A stretch of 64,000 bases of DNA from Rugalucina vietnamica (GCA_964017185.1 OZ024870.1:58158312-58222311); one strand, 5' to 3'. Positions 20,379 through 32,187 are shown, counted from the first letter of the stretch. Notes: generated by a model from the letters alone, not told the origin. Numbers and translations: made by a program.

Positions 20379-23271
20379 GTCACGCGCGAAATTTGGTGCA
20401 TACAAATTGCCGGGAATGTCCGGGAAGATATGATCGGGATAAAGGGGGTAGTGGTGGTTCTGGCTTTGTATCTCATTTAATATCAATAAGAATTTAATGG
20501 TTATGGTATCAACATAAAAGTATTGTTGTAATCTCAATGTACATATAATTGAATTTGGTAAAATTTTATTTTAAATGCCATTTTTATGGTTTGAAATTTC
20601 CGGGAAGATCCGGGAAGGTCCGTCGGAAAATTGGGGTAATGATGCTTTCGACTCTGTATCTCATCTTATACTTACCAGAATTTAATAATTTTGATATCAA
20701 AATAAAAGTATTGTTCCAATCTAAACATCTATGTAAAGAAATATGGTAAAAAGTTATTTTCAAAAGCCGTTTTTAGGGTTTGAAATTTCCGGGAAGATCC
20801 GAGAAGATTCGCCGGGAAACTGGAGTAGTGGTCAGCATCTTATCTAATAATCACCCGAATTTAAAAATGTTGGTATCAAAATAAAAGTATTGTTCTAATC
20901 TATCTGAAAATCGAAAACAAAATGTTTTAAAAGGTATTTTTGATGTTTTTATTCGGGTTTGAAATTTCCGGGAAGATCAGTGAAAAATGTAGGTCAAGAC
21001 TAATATTTACATGTATGAACATTGAATACTGAAAGTTGATTATGTGCAATTATTTACGGGTCGTTAATTCTCAATCCAATGTTAATGATCCGTGATCGAG
21101 ACTAATTTGTTTGTTTAGCTCGGGAAGTGTGGCACAAAATTAAAGCATTAGCAAACAAAACATTGAAAATAAGAATATTTGAAAAATAGCTTTATTATAT
21201 ATATATATATATATTTTATTTTGAATAGGTCGGACAGCTTACTGAATCTGTGAGTCCTCGTTTTTTATTTATCACGGTGGTTATCATGATTAATTTGTTT
21301 GTCCTTGATGAATCATTGACTAGTTAGAGATTCACCACGAGGACCGAACAACTACATGTAACTGTGAATCACTACAGAAGATGAGGGTGATGTTAGGGTC
21401 CTGTAAAATCGATACACATACATGTTAGTTTATTATTAATTTGCTCTTTATGTATTACACATAAAACTGTCACCTATGCAATCTATTATGTAATATGTTG
21501 TATCCTCATGGAGTTCTGAATAAACTTATGTCCTGTTCTGTTCCTGATTGTATTACATGTGCGCTTCAGTGTTGACATTTGTGTTTGTTTACAAATACTT
21601 AATTTAGAGTTTGCAAATGCGATTTATGCTCTTGTGTGTTTGCCAGTAAAACAACATGCTGCAGGTAACTGAACCCCTTAAATGTTTTGGATGCGAATAA
21701 CACGTATTTGTTAACTGTTTTGCATTATCACAAATTCAGTTACAGGCTTTTGAACACCATATTCATGAGCGTTAAACACCTTTTTCGTTGCTAATACATT
21801 CATTTCACATCGAAAGTAATTTGTGATTTTTACCAAAAGATGGTTTCTAGATCAGATTAAGTTACACCAGTTGTGTAATGTTCATATTATTGTTATTATT
21901 GCACTGTCTTCGCCATTATGCTACTATCATATATATTTATTTTGTATATACGTTGTATCCTCATGGGCTGCATTGCCTGCTGCTTTATTGCCTACTGGAT
22001 TCTTGAATAAAATCTTGTATCTTTGTTATGAAAAATATATGTTTTAAAATAATGAAGGTTGTGGCTAGTTTAGAACTTATGCCGATATTAATTTCTTTTG
22101 ACCAATTTAACAGATAGATAATTTGTGCCTCACTTCCCGAGTTAAACAAACTCATTAGTCCCATTAAATATCAATTGAGAATTAACGACCCGTAAATGTT
22201 TGCGCTTATTCAACTTTCAGTATTCAGAGCACATATGTATATAACAAATTGTATATAGTTTATTATATAGTACTCATAGTGATCGTCGAATTTATTAGAT
22301 GTTGGGCTTTCAGAACGTTTGGAATTTCAAAAAGATATGATGTCAAAAACAGAGAATATTTGTTAATCAATAGTTTAATTAATATACGAAACATATGCAC
22401 ACGCGTTTTTAAAGACGAAAATGCAAATTCTTTACATGTCTATCTATATTAGAAAAGATGAACTATAGCCACATCATAGTTATTCTAAAAAGTTAATTTA
22501 AGTTAATTTAAGATGTATGGATATGATCATCTAAATATGTTAATGTATTGTTCATGAAAGCTTTAAATCTGAAAGTTCTAAATAGCAGTTATTTCAAAAT
22601 AAGATATAACTTCCCTATCGAAATCCGGCTGCGACCACAGCGGATCTCGTAATTTTCAAATTTCAAACGTAAATATACCATAAATAATATATGTTCATAT
22701 ATTTATTTTAATTTTATGCCATCTGTTAGAGTGATGCATTACCCTTAATATGGTACAAAATCATGCAAAACTGACCATTTATACTTGAGATATTAATGTT
22801 GACGCAACACTACTTCAATCACGGATTAGTGTTGACTTACAAATTTTCCCGGCGGAGAATTACTGATCTTCCCGGAAATTTCAAACCCGAATAAAACATT
22901 AAAAAGTGGTTTCATTAAATATTTTCTTCAATTTCCGTGTAGATTAGAACAATACTTTTACTTTGATACCAACATTTTTTAATCAGATGATTACTAGATG
23001 AGATACAGAGCCCAAAGCACCACTACTCCAGTTTCCCGGCGAATCTTCCCGGATCTTCCCGGAATTTTCAAACCCTAAAAACGGCATTTGAAAATAATGT
23101 TTTACAAGATTTCTTTACATATACGTTTAGATTGGAACCATACTTTTATTGTGAGACCCAAGTCATTAAATTCTGTATAATATTAAAGGAGAAACAAAGC
23201 CCGAACCACCATTACCCTATACAACCCGACCATATCTTCCCGGCAATTAGTATGCACCGCGAAATTTTTCT
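20379..23271. mobile_element. Large fold-back element with subterminal tandem repeats
   Basis: The left arm (20379-21145) and right arm (22110-23271) are inverted copies of each other. Outer ends GAAATTTGGTGCATACAAAT (left) and GTATGCACCGCGAAATTT (right) match in inverse. Inner ends GCTCGGGAAGTGTGGCACAA and TTGTGCCTCACTTCCCGAG also match. Each arm holds about three tandem blocks of 185-195 bp marked by TTTGAAATTTCCGGGAAGAT. The spacer of about 960 bp has no transposase. The type is like fold-back DNA elements with subterminal repeats. Confidence 0.65.
21225..21420 (+). repeat. Dispersed tail repeat, copy 1
   Basis: The stretch from CAGCTTACTGAATCTGTGAG through GAGATTCACCACGAGGACCG recurs at 39225-39410. 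There it follows a retroelement-like open frame, so it is probably the 3' untranslated end of that element. This copy lies in the spacer of the fold-back element. Confidence 0.5.
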
Positions 23272-23317
23272 AACATTCTCGCGAGATCTGACGAGACCTT
23301 ATCTAGATCTCAGCATT

Positions 23318-23697
23318 GTCGCCGACAGGTAGCGCTATAACACTGACCTGTCGCCTTTGGCTAGTTGCATGCTGGGAATGTCCGCCATGGAATCCATTTT
23401 GGAATCCATTTTATATGTAGATCATATTAATATAATTTTACATACATTTTATTTTTGTCTTTTTGTTACGTCCTGTGTTTTACCTATGCACAGCTCGAAT
23501 GAAAGAAATACATTCTAGTCCAGCAAATTCAAGTCTGCAGAAATCTTTTACATGTATATCATTCTCTCGAGAACTGAACGGGATTAGCCGATTTTGGCTA
23601 TATCCCATAATTCAAAGCGTCAAATGCGAGAGATCTAGATGAGATATCGTCAGATCTCGCGAGAATGTAAGTGCTTACAGCGCTACCTGGCGGCGAC
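23318..23697. repeat. TIR element of about 380 bp
   Basis: GTCGCCGACAGGTAGCGCT at the left and AGCGCTACCTGGCGGCGAC at the right are inverted, with one indel or mismatch. Just outside, CATTCTCGCGAGATCTGACG (left) and CGTCAGATCTCGCGAGAATG-type sequence (right, inside the end) are also inverted, so the arm order is partly permuted. There is no coding region. Confidence 0.5.
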
Positions 23698-24534
23698 GAT
23701 GTTTTTCTAAATATCCGGTGTTACTATTTACCGGAACCAGAACGGGTCGGAAAGATGCGTCTAAACAGCGAAATCAGGTCGTTTCGGCCGCGAATCGCCG
23801 ACGGACATCCAAATGCAAGTAACTGGTCGTTTCGGCTCCGTGAGTCGTTAGTTCTTCAGTCAGCTACCCGAGGGTTTTACCTGGCGCACAAAATGAACGT
23901 TTTGGCTCAGAAATGACCCCCAAAACACGCAGTTCTGTCCAGAGAGTGGACCATGATATCCCCCAAAATTAAAGGAATCGATTCGGAAACGCATATTTAG
24001 CCCTGTACATATTCATTTAGTTGTTACAGTACGTGTTACAAATCAAATTCCAACGATTTACCCCATAATAAGTACACAATCATCGATTGAAAATTACGCT
24101 AAAATGCGTCTCGAATCGCGAAGGTTGTCGCCATATTTGTTTACCTGTGACGTCACTCACTCACTTTCGGATTAGAGCCATTTAGAAGCGATCGTACTCC
24201 ACTTCATTTTATCGATAAAATTCGCAGATTAGGGTAAGAATAAAAAAAGAAATAAAAACAGAAAAAAATGTCATCTGTCACAGAGATCTCGCGGACGCAG
24301 GACCCGGCGTCCCGGGACGATTAAATCTGGGCTCAGACACATGGTTTTCCTCAGTGGTGATTCCCGGGGCGCAAGTTGTTTTTGCCGCGATACGTCCCAA
24401 TATTTACCTGTGTTTTGTTGTCTATGAACCAAAAAAGCATCTTAGAGACATCCATCCGAGTGTATTTCGCACCTTTATGATTTAAATCCAATCAAAATTA
24501 TGAAAGTTTTGAAAGTTTGAAAGTTTATTCGTTT
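23698..24534. other. No gene seen
   Basis: Unassigned sequence of somewhat higher GC. An 81-codon frame at 23671-23916 has no recognisable domain. Confidence 0.4.
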
Positions 24535-24809
24535 CTACTTTAACCAATACATGGTCATGGGTAGTACATATATTACAAATCTATATACAAACAGCACATA
24601 CGGTTCAAATGACGGCATACTCAAACAGTGACATGACTTCACACAATTTTCTGATAATATATATGTTTGTGTACAATATACACTTTTACGATGATGAAAT
24701 ACATATAAACAAAAACATTTGTGACCTAAAAATACATATTTGAATATCGGGAGATAACACATTCATGGTCCTTATCTTAAATAATTTACATACTGTTTAT
24801 TTAAATTGC

Positions 24810-25279
24810 TCCTGTATTATAAATTTTTATGCACCTGTGTCCTAATCTTAAATGCCTTTTCAGTAAATATAGCTAACTTAAGTAATATTCTTACATTGGT
24901 AGTTTGCATTAGTTCTTTAAACTTTACCATATTTGGTCTACCCCAATAATATTTTTTTAATATATTTCTTCCTAATTTGATTATATGATTTACATTCCAA
25001 AAGAAAATGAAATTCATCTTCTACCGTATTACATATGCGACATTTACGTTGTTCAATAGGAGTTCTATTTGGTCTCGTCCAGCGTCCAACTTCTATCTCT
25101 AAACGGTGAGATGACACTCTGAGTTTACTTAAAGCTACACGGAATTTTGTTACTTTAACTGTTTCTAAAATCAAAATTATGTAACGATAGTTAGGTAGTC
25201 GATAATCTTTCATACGTATAATGGCGATCAAACGATTTAAAGAATGGCGGTCGCATCTTTTGATGGCGCGTGTCCTCAT
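24810..25279 (-). pseudogene. Non-LTR retrotransposon C-terminal fragment
   Basis: The minus-strand frame reads 'FRVALSKLRVSSHRLEIEVG' and then 'CRICNTVEDEFHFLLEC'. This is the Cys/His segment typical of the C-terminus of reverse-transcriptase polyproteins in many invertebrate LINEs. The reverse-transcriptase domain itself is absent, so it is a truncated relic. Its upstream end runs into the duplicated segment at 25217-25362. Confidence 0.6.
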
Positions 25280-25362
25280 GTAAACAACTTATAATGGCGA
25301 TCAAACGATTTAAAGAAAAGCGGTCGCATCTTTTGATGGCGCGTGTCTTTATGTAAACAACT
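25217..25362. repeat. Two-copy 73-bp tandem repeat
   Basis: The unit beginning TATAATGGCGATCAAACGAT occurs twice (starts near 25217 and 25290) with few differences. It contains CGGTCGCATCTTTTGATGGC. This is a simple local duplication. Confidence 0.7.
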
Positions 25363-26250
25363 TTAATTGCAGTCATTGTTGACAGGCCAGCTGACCGTTT
25401 GAGGTATGTTTACCGTGTCACATGCTAAAAATAATTATCCGCATGAATGAAAATCTTTTCTGGATTGGTGGCAAACAAATTAGAAATGCATGCGCATTTA
25501 AAATCAGTTAGTGATGGGCGGTTCATCTCCGATTATAGATTTAATAAAATAGATAACTGAAGCAAATTAATCAAAAAAAAAAAAAAAGTGAGATGACCCC
25601 TGGAGTGTGTACCGATTCTGTTTTGGAATAAAATGGATGAAAAACTTGCGAATTCCTATTTTTTTCTATTGTACGCGATTCTTTGACGAATTGTATGTGA
25701 AATGCCAAAATTCGGAATAAAAACTACCGTGCGTAGATACATGTAACAGTAATTCCATTCCGTTCATACTGGATTATTAATAAGAAATAGTGAAAATGTC
25801 GACACCTACGATTTTGAAGCGAAAAGCCGACGACAGGTATCTGGAAAAAAAACTATTACATCCTTTCTGTGGCTTGTTTTTACAGTTAATCGCCTGGCAC
25901 TGAGACATCTTCGGTAAATATTATTCTCCGGTATTATCACATAAATACTTCTATCAAGTTTAACGCAGAAAATATCCATAAATGCAAAATAAAATAACGA
26001 AATTATTGCGAGAATATTTGAACGCCTTGCAATTGAAATGAGCGGCTTAAAGAGAAAGTGAGTGAGTGACGTCACAGCTTTATACTGGTTACCGCGTTCA
26101 CCGTGTAATTATCGATAAACCGGTAACCATACCCGATAAAGATGGCGATTCACTCAGATGCATGAAAGAAACGAAGGTTTCCCAACTTTGAACACGAATA
26201 TTTTGCGTAACAAACCCGATATGCATTCTCTCGTACCAGGAATGAATTTA
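25363..26250. other. No gene seen
   Basis: AT-rich sequence with no recognised family or gene. An 89-codon minus-strand frame (25806-26075) shows no domain. Confidence 0.4.
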
Positions 26251-26408
26251 TTCACCATTTTTGCATTATCGGCTGGTTCCCAGCTTTGAAAAAATCAATA
26301 CTGGAAATACAGGTAACCAGAACCCCCCTGAGGGGGGTTCTTGGTTACCTGTTTTCCAATATTGATTTTTGTCAGCTGGAAACCAGCCGATAATGCAAAA
26401 ATGGTGAA
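26251..26408. repeat. 158-bp near-perfect hairpin
   Basis: Arms of about 75 bp begin TTCACCATTTTTGCATTATC and end with its complement GATAATGCAAAAATGGTGAA. The centre is CCCCCCTGAGGGGGG. Only a few mismatches or indels are seen, so the copy looks young or conserved. No coding content. It is most likely a palindromic MITE. Confidence 0.8.
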
Positions 26409-26487
26409 TGATGGTATTTTACGTATACATACGGCGTCTTATGCGGTTCCGAATCCATTCCTTTAACAAATATTTCTTGTTCCTGAT

Positions 26488-26862
26488 ATTTTTTTTTTTT
26501 GTTTGTTTTTTGTTTGTTTTTTTTTTTTTTTTTTTTCTTGTTACTCCCATCAATCAATTTCTGATTATTCTTGGGAGGCGTACATTGAACACTCCGGTGT
26601 GTTTGCAGGATGAGCCTACATGCATGAGGATAGAACCTGTGTAGGGATCTTGAACCTGCACAGGGGATGACTGCCCCTGCACAGGGGGCCTCCAGTTAAC
26701 ATCCAGATCCGAAGGACGACGCACTGTATCATGTCATTCCTGCAAATGACACGATGGGAAGCATGTTCGGACCAACAAATTTTCCTCGCCGCCGGCGGGG
26801 ATCGAACCCGGGACCTCTAGCACAAGAAGCCAGCGTGCTAACCACTCGGCTACCTCGCTTCC
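26488..26862 (-). repeat. tRNA-derived SINE (type 1), full length
   Basis: On the minus strand it begins with a tRNA-like head: A box TAGCCGAGTGGTTAGCACG, B box GGGTTCGATCCC. A body of about 280 bp follows, then an A-rich tail (T-rich on the plus strand at 26488-26540) with AACAAAC interruptions. The RNA polymerase III boxes are intact, so this copy could be transcribed. The body and tail exclude a functional tRNA gene. Confidence 0.8.
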
Positions 26863-26939
26863 TGATTACCTCGCCTCCTATTTTGTCAGAATGTAGTTAC
26901 GGAGTTGTCAGTAGTGGGACATTGGTCCCCTAAATTAAT

Positions 26940-28060
26940 ACTTTGAGGTCAAGGGGAACACCCTGGTACTAGGTAAGGTAAGGATAATGAAGAGAGGGGT
27001 AGGAGTAAGGGTAGGGTAGAGTAATGAGTAATGGTAGGGTAGAGTAGGGTAAGTAATAGGAGTAAGGATAGGGTTTGATAGGGTAAGGTTAGGTGGGGTA
27101 GGGCACGGCAAGGCAGAGTATGGTAAGATAGAAGAAGGGCAGAGTATGGTAGGAGTAAGAGTAAGGGGATGGTTGGGTAAGGAGTAGGTGTAATGGTAAC
27201 TCGTAAGGTAGGGTAAGAATATGAATACTGGTAGGGTAGACGTAGGAGTAAGGGTATGGTAGGTTAAGGAGTAGCAGCAATGGTAGTAAGGGTAGCCTGG
27301 TAGGGGTAAGAGTTTGTGTAGGTTATGGTTAGGAGTAGAATTTAGGGTATGGTATTGGTAGGGTAAGGAGAAAGGGTTAGGGCAAAGAGTATGAGTAAGG
27401 GTAGAGTATGGGTATGAGTAGGGTAGGGTAGGACTAGGAGTGTAACGAACAGCCGAGCTAAGTCACAGCAAACCCCGTCGGTGGAAAAACATACTCATCC
27501 ACTAAGGGTGGTTTACTGCGCTACATACCCAACACTTATTGATTCACAAAGTCTCGAGTTTGAAATTTGCATATTTCCAAGGGAGGCTATGCCGTCACAT
27601 TACTTCCCCCTCCGAGAAGACTCGTCCCGAGTCTTGGCCTGGGAACTACATGGGTAAGGCAACTCCGTTCTGGCAGTTGTCATTATCCCACTGCTGCCAC
27701 CAAATGTAGCAACAGCTGAGCCAAGCCACAGCAAACCCCGTCGGTGGAAAAGCATGCCCATCCACTAAGGGTGGTTTACTGCGCTACATACCAAACACTT
27801 AAACTCGATTCACAAAGTCTCGAGTTTGAAATTTGCATATTTCCAAGGGAGGCTATCCCGTCACAGGAGGTTATGTGTAGGGTAGGAGGTTATCTGTAGG
27901 GGTAGGAGTAAGGGTATGGTAGGGGAAGGATTAGGAGTAGGGGGAGGGTAGGGGTAGTCATAAGGATAGGGTAGGAGGTAAGGTGTTGGGTAGGTGGTTA
28001 GGTGTAATGGTAGCAGTAAAGTTAGGGTAGGAGTAAGGATAGGGTAGGGTATTGGATAGG
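26940..28060 (+). repeat. G-rich degenerate minisatellite (GGTAGGGTAAG-like), split by a TRIM
   Basis: Words such as GGGTAGGGTA, GTAAGGAGTAAGG and GGTAGGAGTAAG fill 26940-27440 and 27866-28060. Strand bias is extreme (almost no C on the plus strand). The opposite composition occurs at 40565-41060. Open frames through it (Pro/Tyr/Leu-rich on the minus strand) are artefacts. It is not a telomere repeat, because unit length and order vary. Confidence 0.75.
27441..27865 (-). mobile_element. TRIM: miniature LTR retrotransposon, copy 2
   Basis: This is the same element as 15051-15563. Its LTRs are shorter: 27441-27599 and 27705-27865, about 160 bp, without the ACGTATTTT-containing segment. The 105-bp internal part keeps the primer-binding-like word TTTGGTGGCAGCAGTGGGAT and the purine tract GGAGGGGGAAGTAA on the minus strand. 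AGGAG occurs just outside both ends and could be a 5-bp target duplication, but the surrounding minisatellite makes that weak. Confidence 0.75.
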
Positions 28061-28494
28061 GGAGGACAGGACAATGGCACAACATATACTTTTACAGTAA
28101 GTGCTGTTCAGGAAAGAAAAAAAAACTAGTAGTTGTTTAATCAATAATGATTTCAAAATCATGATGGCATACCCGTTCTAGGCAGTGCCTAAGTTCATAT
28201 TAACACATTTTGGTATATTATATTGGCTATTACGGCACAAAAGATCATTCAAAAATATTCGTTCAATTTCATCGCCGGTGACGAACCGGTACCCCCACTT
28301 TGGGATTACGCACGTTTAGCTTCTACTTTTTTTTAACTGTTTTTTTTTTTTTTGTCATTCTACTATTAGATTTAGCCACCATTGTCACTTCCAACGGCTT
28401 CAAATCGTTCATGCAGATGTGGGGAGCAGTGCCATATCGTTATTTTCGTAATTTCGTTTCCTTTGCTAATGCAATGTCTCAAGTGAGCTTTGTC
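28061..28494. other. No gene seen
   Basis: Unassigned AT-rich sequence with short T runs near 28328-28350. Confidence 0.4.
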
Positions 28495-28536
28495 ATCCCA
28501 GCAGACGTCATTTTGACGTCATGTGCCCGCTGAGAT
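28495..28536. repeat. Short GACGTC palindrome, relative of the HtrL-stop element
   Basis: ATCCCAGCAGACGTCATTTT runs into GACGTCATGTGCCCGCTGAG. The ends and core words match the 74-bp element at 14618-14691. Confidence 0.55.
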
Positions 28537-29048
28537 CTACCGTCGTATTTGCCTTTTTCACGTTCTTCCAGTTACGCATATATGCGTTCTATATTGAGCA
28601 TCCCGCGGTGGGGGTGTTTTTATCCTTGTCCGCAATGGCCTACTATACACAGAACAGCCCCGATTTCGCACTGAGTGTGAAATCCTTTGGGTGAAACTTG
28701 AAATCACAGGTTCCAGACCCCTTTATATAGGCGGTTTTTATATAGACCTGAGGAGGATGACCTGGAAGGCTTACAAGAGATACAAAAGTCTGTTAGCAAG
28801 GAGATGGAGCACAGTGACAACGTCTGGGTTCTCGGTGATTTTAACCTACCTAAACTTCAATGGCCAGATTGTGAACCCTTAGTTAAACCAGACTGCTCCT
28901 GCCAACAGGCCTGTGATTATTTCATAGAAATCTTAGATGATAATAACCTCACACAAGTTGTTACTCAACCCACCCGGCTCAACAACACCATTGATTTGTT
29001 CCTGACAACAAATCCTACCCTCATCAAAGAGGTTAAATGCCAACCTGG

Positions 29049-29278
29049 CCCCGAGGTTATAAAACTTTTTTCATGTTCAACTCAGCTGAGCTTGAAAATT
29101 CAAATCCCCGTTAATACTGCAATAGCCTAAATACATTGAAATTGAAGGCTTAGAACTCGAATATTTATTCTGCTAATAAATGTAAAAATGCCAACAATTG
29201 TTGACATTTTAACATTTATGAGCAGGATAAATTTAGTCTCGGCTGAGCTGAGCATAAAAAAGTTTTATACCCTTGGGG
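29049..29278. mobile_element. 230-bp MITE with CCTGG target duplication in the LINE
   Basis: The ends CCCCGAGGTTATAAAACTTT and AAAGTTTTATACCCTTGGGG are inverted over about 23 bp with two mismatches. CCTGG flanks both sides (29044-29048 and 29279-29283). Removing the element and one CCTGG restores the LINE reading 'CQPGLADHD', so both boundaries are firm. Confidence 0.85.
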
Positions 29279-31072
29279 CCTGGTCTCGCTGACCATGATA
29301 TGGTCTCTGCTGAGAGTTTACTAAAATCGACAACCCATAAGCAAAAACCCAGAAACACCTTCACCTTCAAAAAAGCAGACTGGCCAGCCCTGAATCTCAA
29401 ACTTAAACAATTTCAAGAGTCCTTTATCAAATCTAGCTATGGAAAATCCGTAGAAGTATTATGGCATGCCTTCACCAGTACCCTGAATAAGTTATGTGAA
29501 GATTGCATTCCGTCTAAACTTATCCAAGGTAAATCATCTCTTCCTTGTAACCCAAGAGATCAAGCGCTTGATTAGGAAAAGAGATAGCCTGTATGTATAC
29601 CTTATACAAGAAGAAAGGAGATCAAAAAGTACGTGATCAGTTCCAGGCCTTGCGCCAAAAATCAAAAAGAAAATCAAATCGACATACAATGGCTATCTGA
29701 ATAATCTCTTGGGGCTTTCTGAAACAACCGTTAACCCGTGATAGAAAAAAAAACAACACTTTTTTCCTTTTTGAAAAAATCCAGGCGAGACCAGGAAGGC
29801 ATACTTCCCCTGAAAGAAAATGACACCCTTTTCACAGAGACCCATGTCAAAGCCAACCTCTGTAACCGACAGTTCCAGTCGGTCTTTACTTGTAAATCAC
29901 CGCTATTCCTGTCCCGTTTGACCCAAATGGAAGTTCATGACTTGGTTGATGAAGGCAGTTTGCCCCTCGGATCAGTTTCAGATACTAATCTTGGCTCTGT
30001 ACCAGTCATGCCAAACTTAGAAATCTCTCTAAATGGCATCCTCAAGCTTTTGAAAAACCTCAAACCCGGAAAAGCCGCTTGACCAGATCAGCTCAAACCT
30101 CTGTAACTGAAGGAGCTCAGGGATGAGATAGCGGCAGTCATAAAAAATATTTTTTGAAAAATCTCTCCAATCAGGAAAGCTACCTTTTGACTGGGTTACA
30201 ACTAACGTAATGCACATCCTAGCATCTAGCTGCACAGGGAATCATGTATGACCTGCAACATGGTGCCAGAGAGAAACGATCTCGTGAAACGCAGCTGGTC
30301 ATGATGATTGAAGACCTTGCAAGGAATGCAAATGCGAGGAAACACACCGATGTAATTAATACTTCTAGATTTGTCGCAGGCTTTTGATAAAGTCAACAAC
30401 AGCAAGCTCATCGGGAAACTGCACAATTATGGAATAAGAGGTAAAGTGCTAAGCTGGATTCAAGCTTTCCTTGGGAATAGATCCCAGCGGGTGGTCATTA
30501 ATGGGGAGGAGTCAGACTCGATACCAGTAAATTCAGGTGTCCCCCAGGGATCTGTATTGGGGCCTGTCCTCTTCCATATATAAATGACTTGGCCGATGGA
30601 ATCTCTTCCCATGTACGCCTTTTTGCCGTACGCCTTTTTGCACAATCAAGGGTTAGGAAGACAGCTCAGCACTTCAAAAGGATCTCGACTTGCTATCAGT
30701 GCGAGAGAAGAAGTGGGATATGCAGTTCAATCCCTCAAAATGCCAGGTGGTACAGGTGTCAGGTTCCAAAAGCACCATTAAATCAGAATACATTCTCCAC
30801 AGTCATGTGTTGGAAACTGTAACTTGTGTTAGATACCTTGGAGTTGACATTAGAAGCAATATATCATGGACCTCCCACATTGATCGAGTTGTAGGTAATG
30901 CAAACCGGTCTCTTGGCTACATCCGCCGCAACATTAAGAGTTAAAACCAGGAAGTCAGAGAATCAGCCTATAACACCCTAGTCAGGCCCTAGTTAGTGTG
31001 TGCGTCTGTGGTAAGGGACCCGCATACCAAAGCCTGACGATATTGTCACAATTGAAATGGTCCAGCGAAGGG

Positions 31073-31637
31073 ACTTTGAGCAACTTTTATTTTATACTTT
31101 ACAGTGAAAACCAATGTATATCAAAATTTGATAAAATTGGTATTTTCATTGATATGAAATTTCACTAATATCAAATCTCTGATATCAAAAGTCACTAGTG
31201 ACTGATATCAGCCTATATCTTCACTGTAGATTTTTGATTACTTCTGACGTTTCCATTTACTTGACGTCATTAAATGCGTCTCACTTCAGAAATTCAAACG
31301 CCAATAAATCCGTTATTTATGAACGAAAACATAAAGTGTGGGTATTCATTTTCTTAGTTAGAACGCAAGGAACAATGTGGTACCAAAATTATTTGTGTTT
31401 TCAAAAATTTTTGGTTTTTGCATTTTCACCGCCTGCCTTGTAAATTGGAAAATGCCCGTGTATTGTATAAAATAAAAATAAAATTTGCTTTTTTTCGGTG
31501 AATACCAAATATATTTCATCTCATGAGTTGCAAACATAAAAATTTTCACTCGTGTTGCGCACTCGTGAAATGATGTTTTCAACTCACTCGATGAAATATA
31601 TTTGGTATTCACCTCAAAAAAAATATCCTCTATTTAT
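31073..31637. repeat. Composite insertion in the LINE with two hairpins
   Basis: The LINE text breaks after 'MVQR' coding sequence and resumes at about 31638 ('RASVTEMLDKLGWRTL'). The insert holds a hairpin at about 31096-31229 (ends TTTACAGTGAAAA / TTCACTGTAGA). A second lies at 31497-31614 (GGTGAATACCAAATATATTT and its complement). Two elements have probably inserted one into or beside the other. Confidence 0.6.
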
Positions 31638-31840
31638 CGCAGGGCATCTGTAACTGAGATGTTAGACAAACTCGGCTGGAGAACATTGGAACAAAGACGG
31701 GCAGATCTTTTGCATAAGATTGTGTATGGGTTGGTTGCAGTCCCTCTCCCAGATAATGTGCAGTATTACAACAGGATCTCTAGATACTGCCATTCTATGA
31801 CCCTCAGGCAGGTGTCAACATCAACAGATTTTTATAAGCA

Positions 31841-31846
<6 letters not shown>

Positions 31847-31919
<73 letters not shown>
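31847..31919 (+). repeat. (CT)n microsatellite in the LINE
   Basis: About 36 perfect CT units lie within the C-terminal frame of the LINE and encode an artefactual Ser-Leu run. Confidence 0.95.
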
Positions 31920-31921
<2 letters not shown>

Positions 31922-32187
31922 CCACCTTGCCATAATTCAATGGAATGCCCTCCCCGAGTCTATTGTTTGCTTACAAAGATCGGATGCCTTTAAGGCTGAT
32001 ATCTGTAAGCTGCAACACACTCGAACATAATTCCTGGTAAGCTTGTTTTTAGCTACTGTCATCTATTTTTAACCTATCATCTGTTTTTATCCTTCACTAT
32101 CACACTTCATTCTTGTCTAAATTTAATCTGTCTGATACTAACAGACCATGCGCGGTCCGCGAGGGCGTGTGGCAGTATATAGATATA

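Larger units (their letters stand above)
28595..32035 (+). pseudogene. Decayed LINE (Jockey/CR1-like group), plus strand
   Basis: In order it holds endonuclease segments ('GVFILVRNGLLY', 'WVLGDFNLPKLQW', 'GLADHDMV'), a linker, reverse-transcriptase segments ('SGVPQGSVLGPVLFHI'), and a thumb/C-terminal part ('GWRTLEQRRADLLHKIVYGL'). Frameshifts and stops are many. Insertions lie at 29049-29278 and 31073-31637, and a CT microsatellite at 31847-31919. Part of the reverse-transcriptase palm near 30230 is deleted, and the catalytic FADD region is replaced by a short duplicated GTACGCCTTTTTGC word near 30614-30645. It is dead. Confidence 0.8.

Noticed and set aside
26408-26644. Phe-rich hydrophobic frame
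   Set aside because: It is the T-rich SINE tail read as protein.
26488-26862. tRNA gene on the minus strand
   Set aside because: A and B boxes are good, but the body is a SINE with an A-rich tail and no cloverleaf 3' half.
26940-27440. Interstitial telomere repeat (TTAGGG-like)
   Set aside because: Units vary (GGTAGGGTAAG, GTAAGGAGTAA) with no regular 6-bp period.
27089-28085. Pro/Leu/Tyr-rich minus-strand frames
   Set aside because: They are the complement of the G-rich minisatellite, for the same reason.
31602-32030. Ser-Leu repeat protein
   Set aside because: It is the C-terminal part of a dead LINE expanded by a CT microsatellite.
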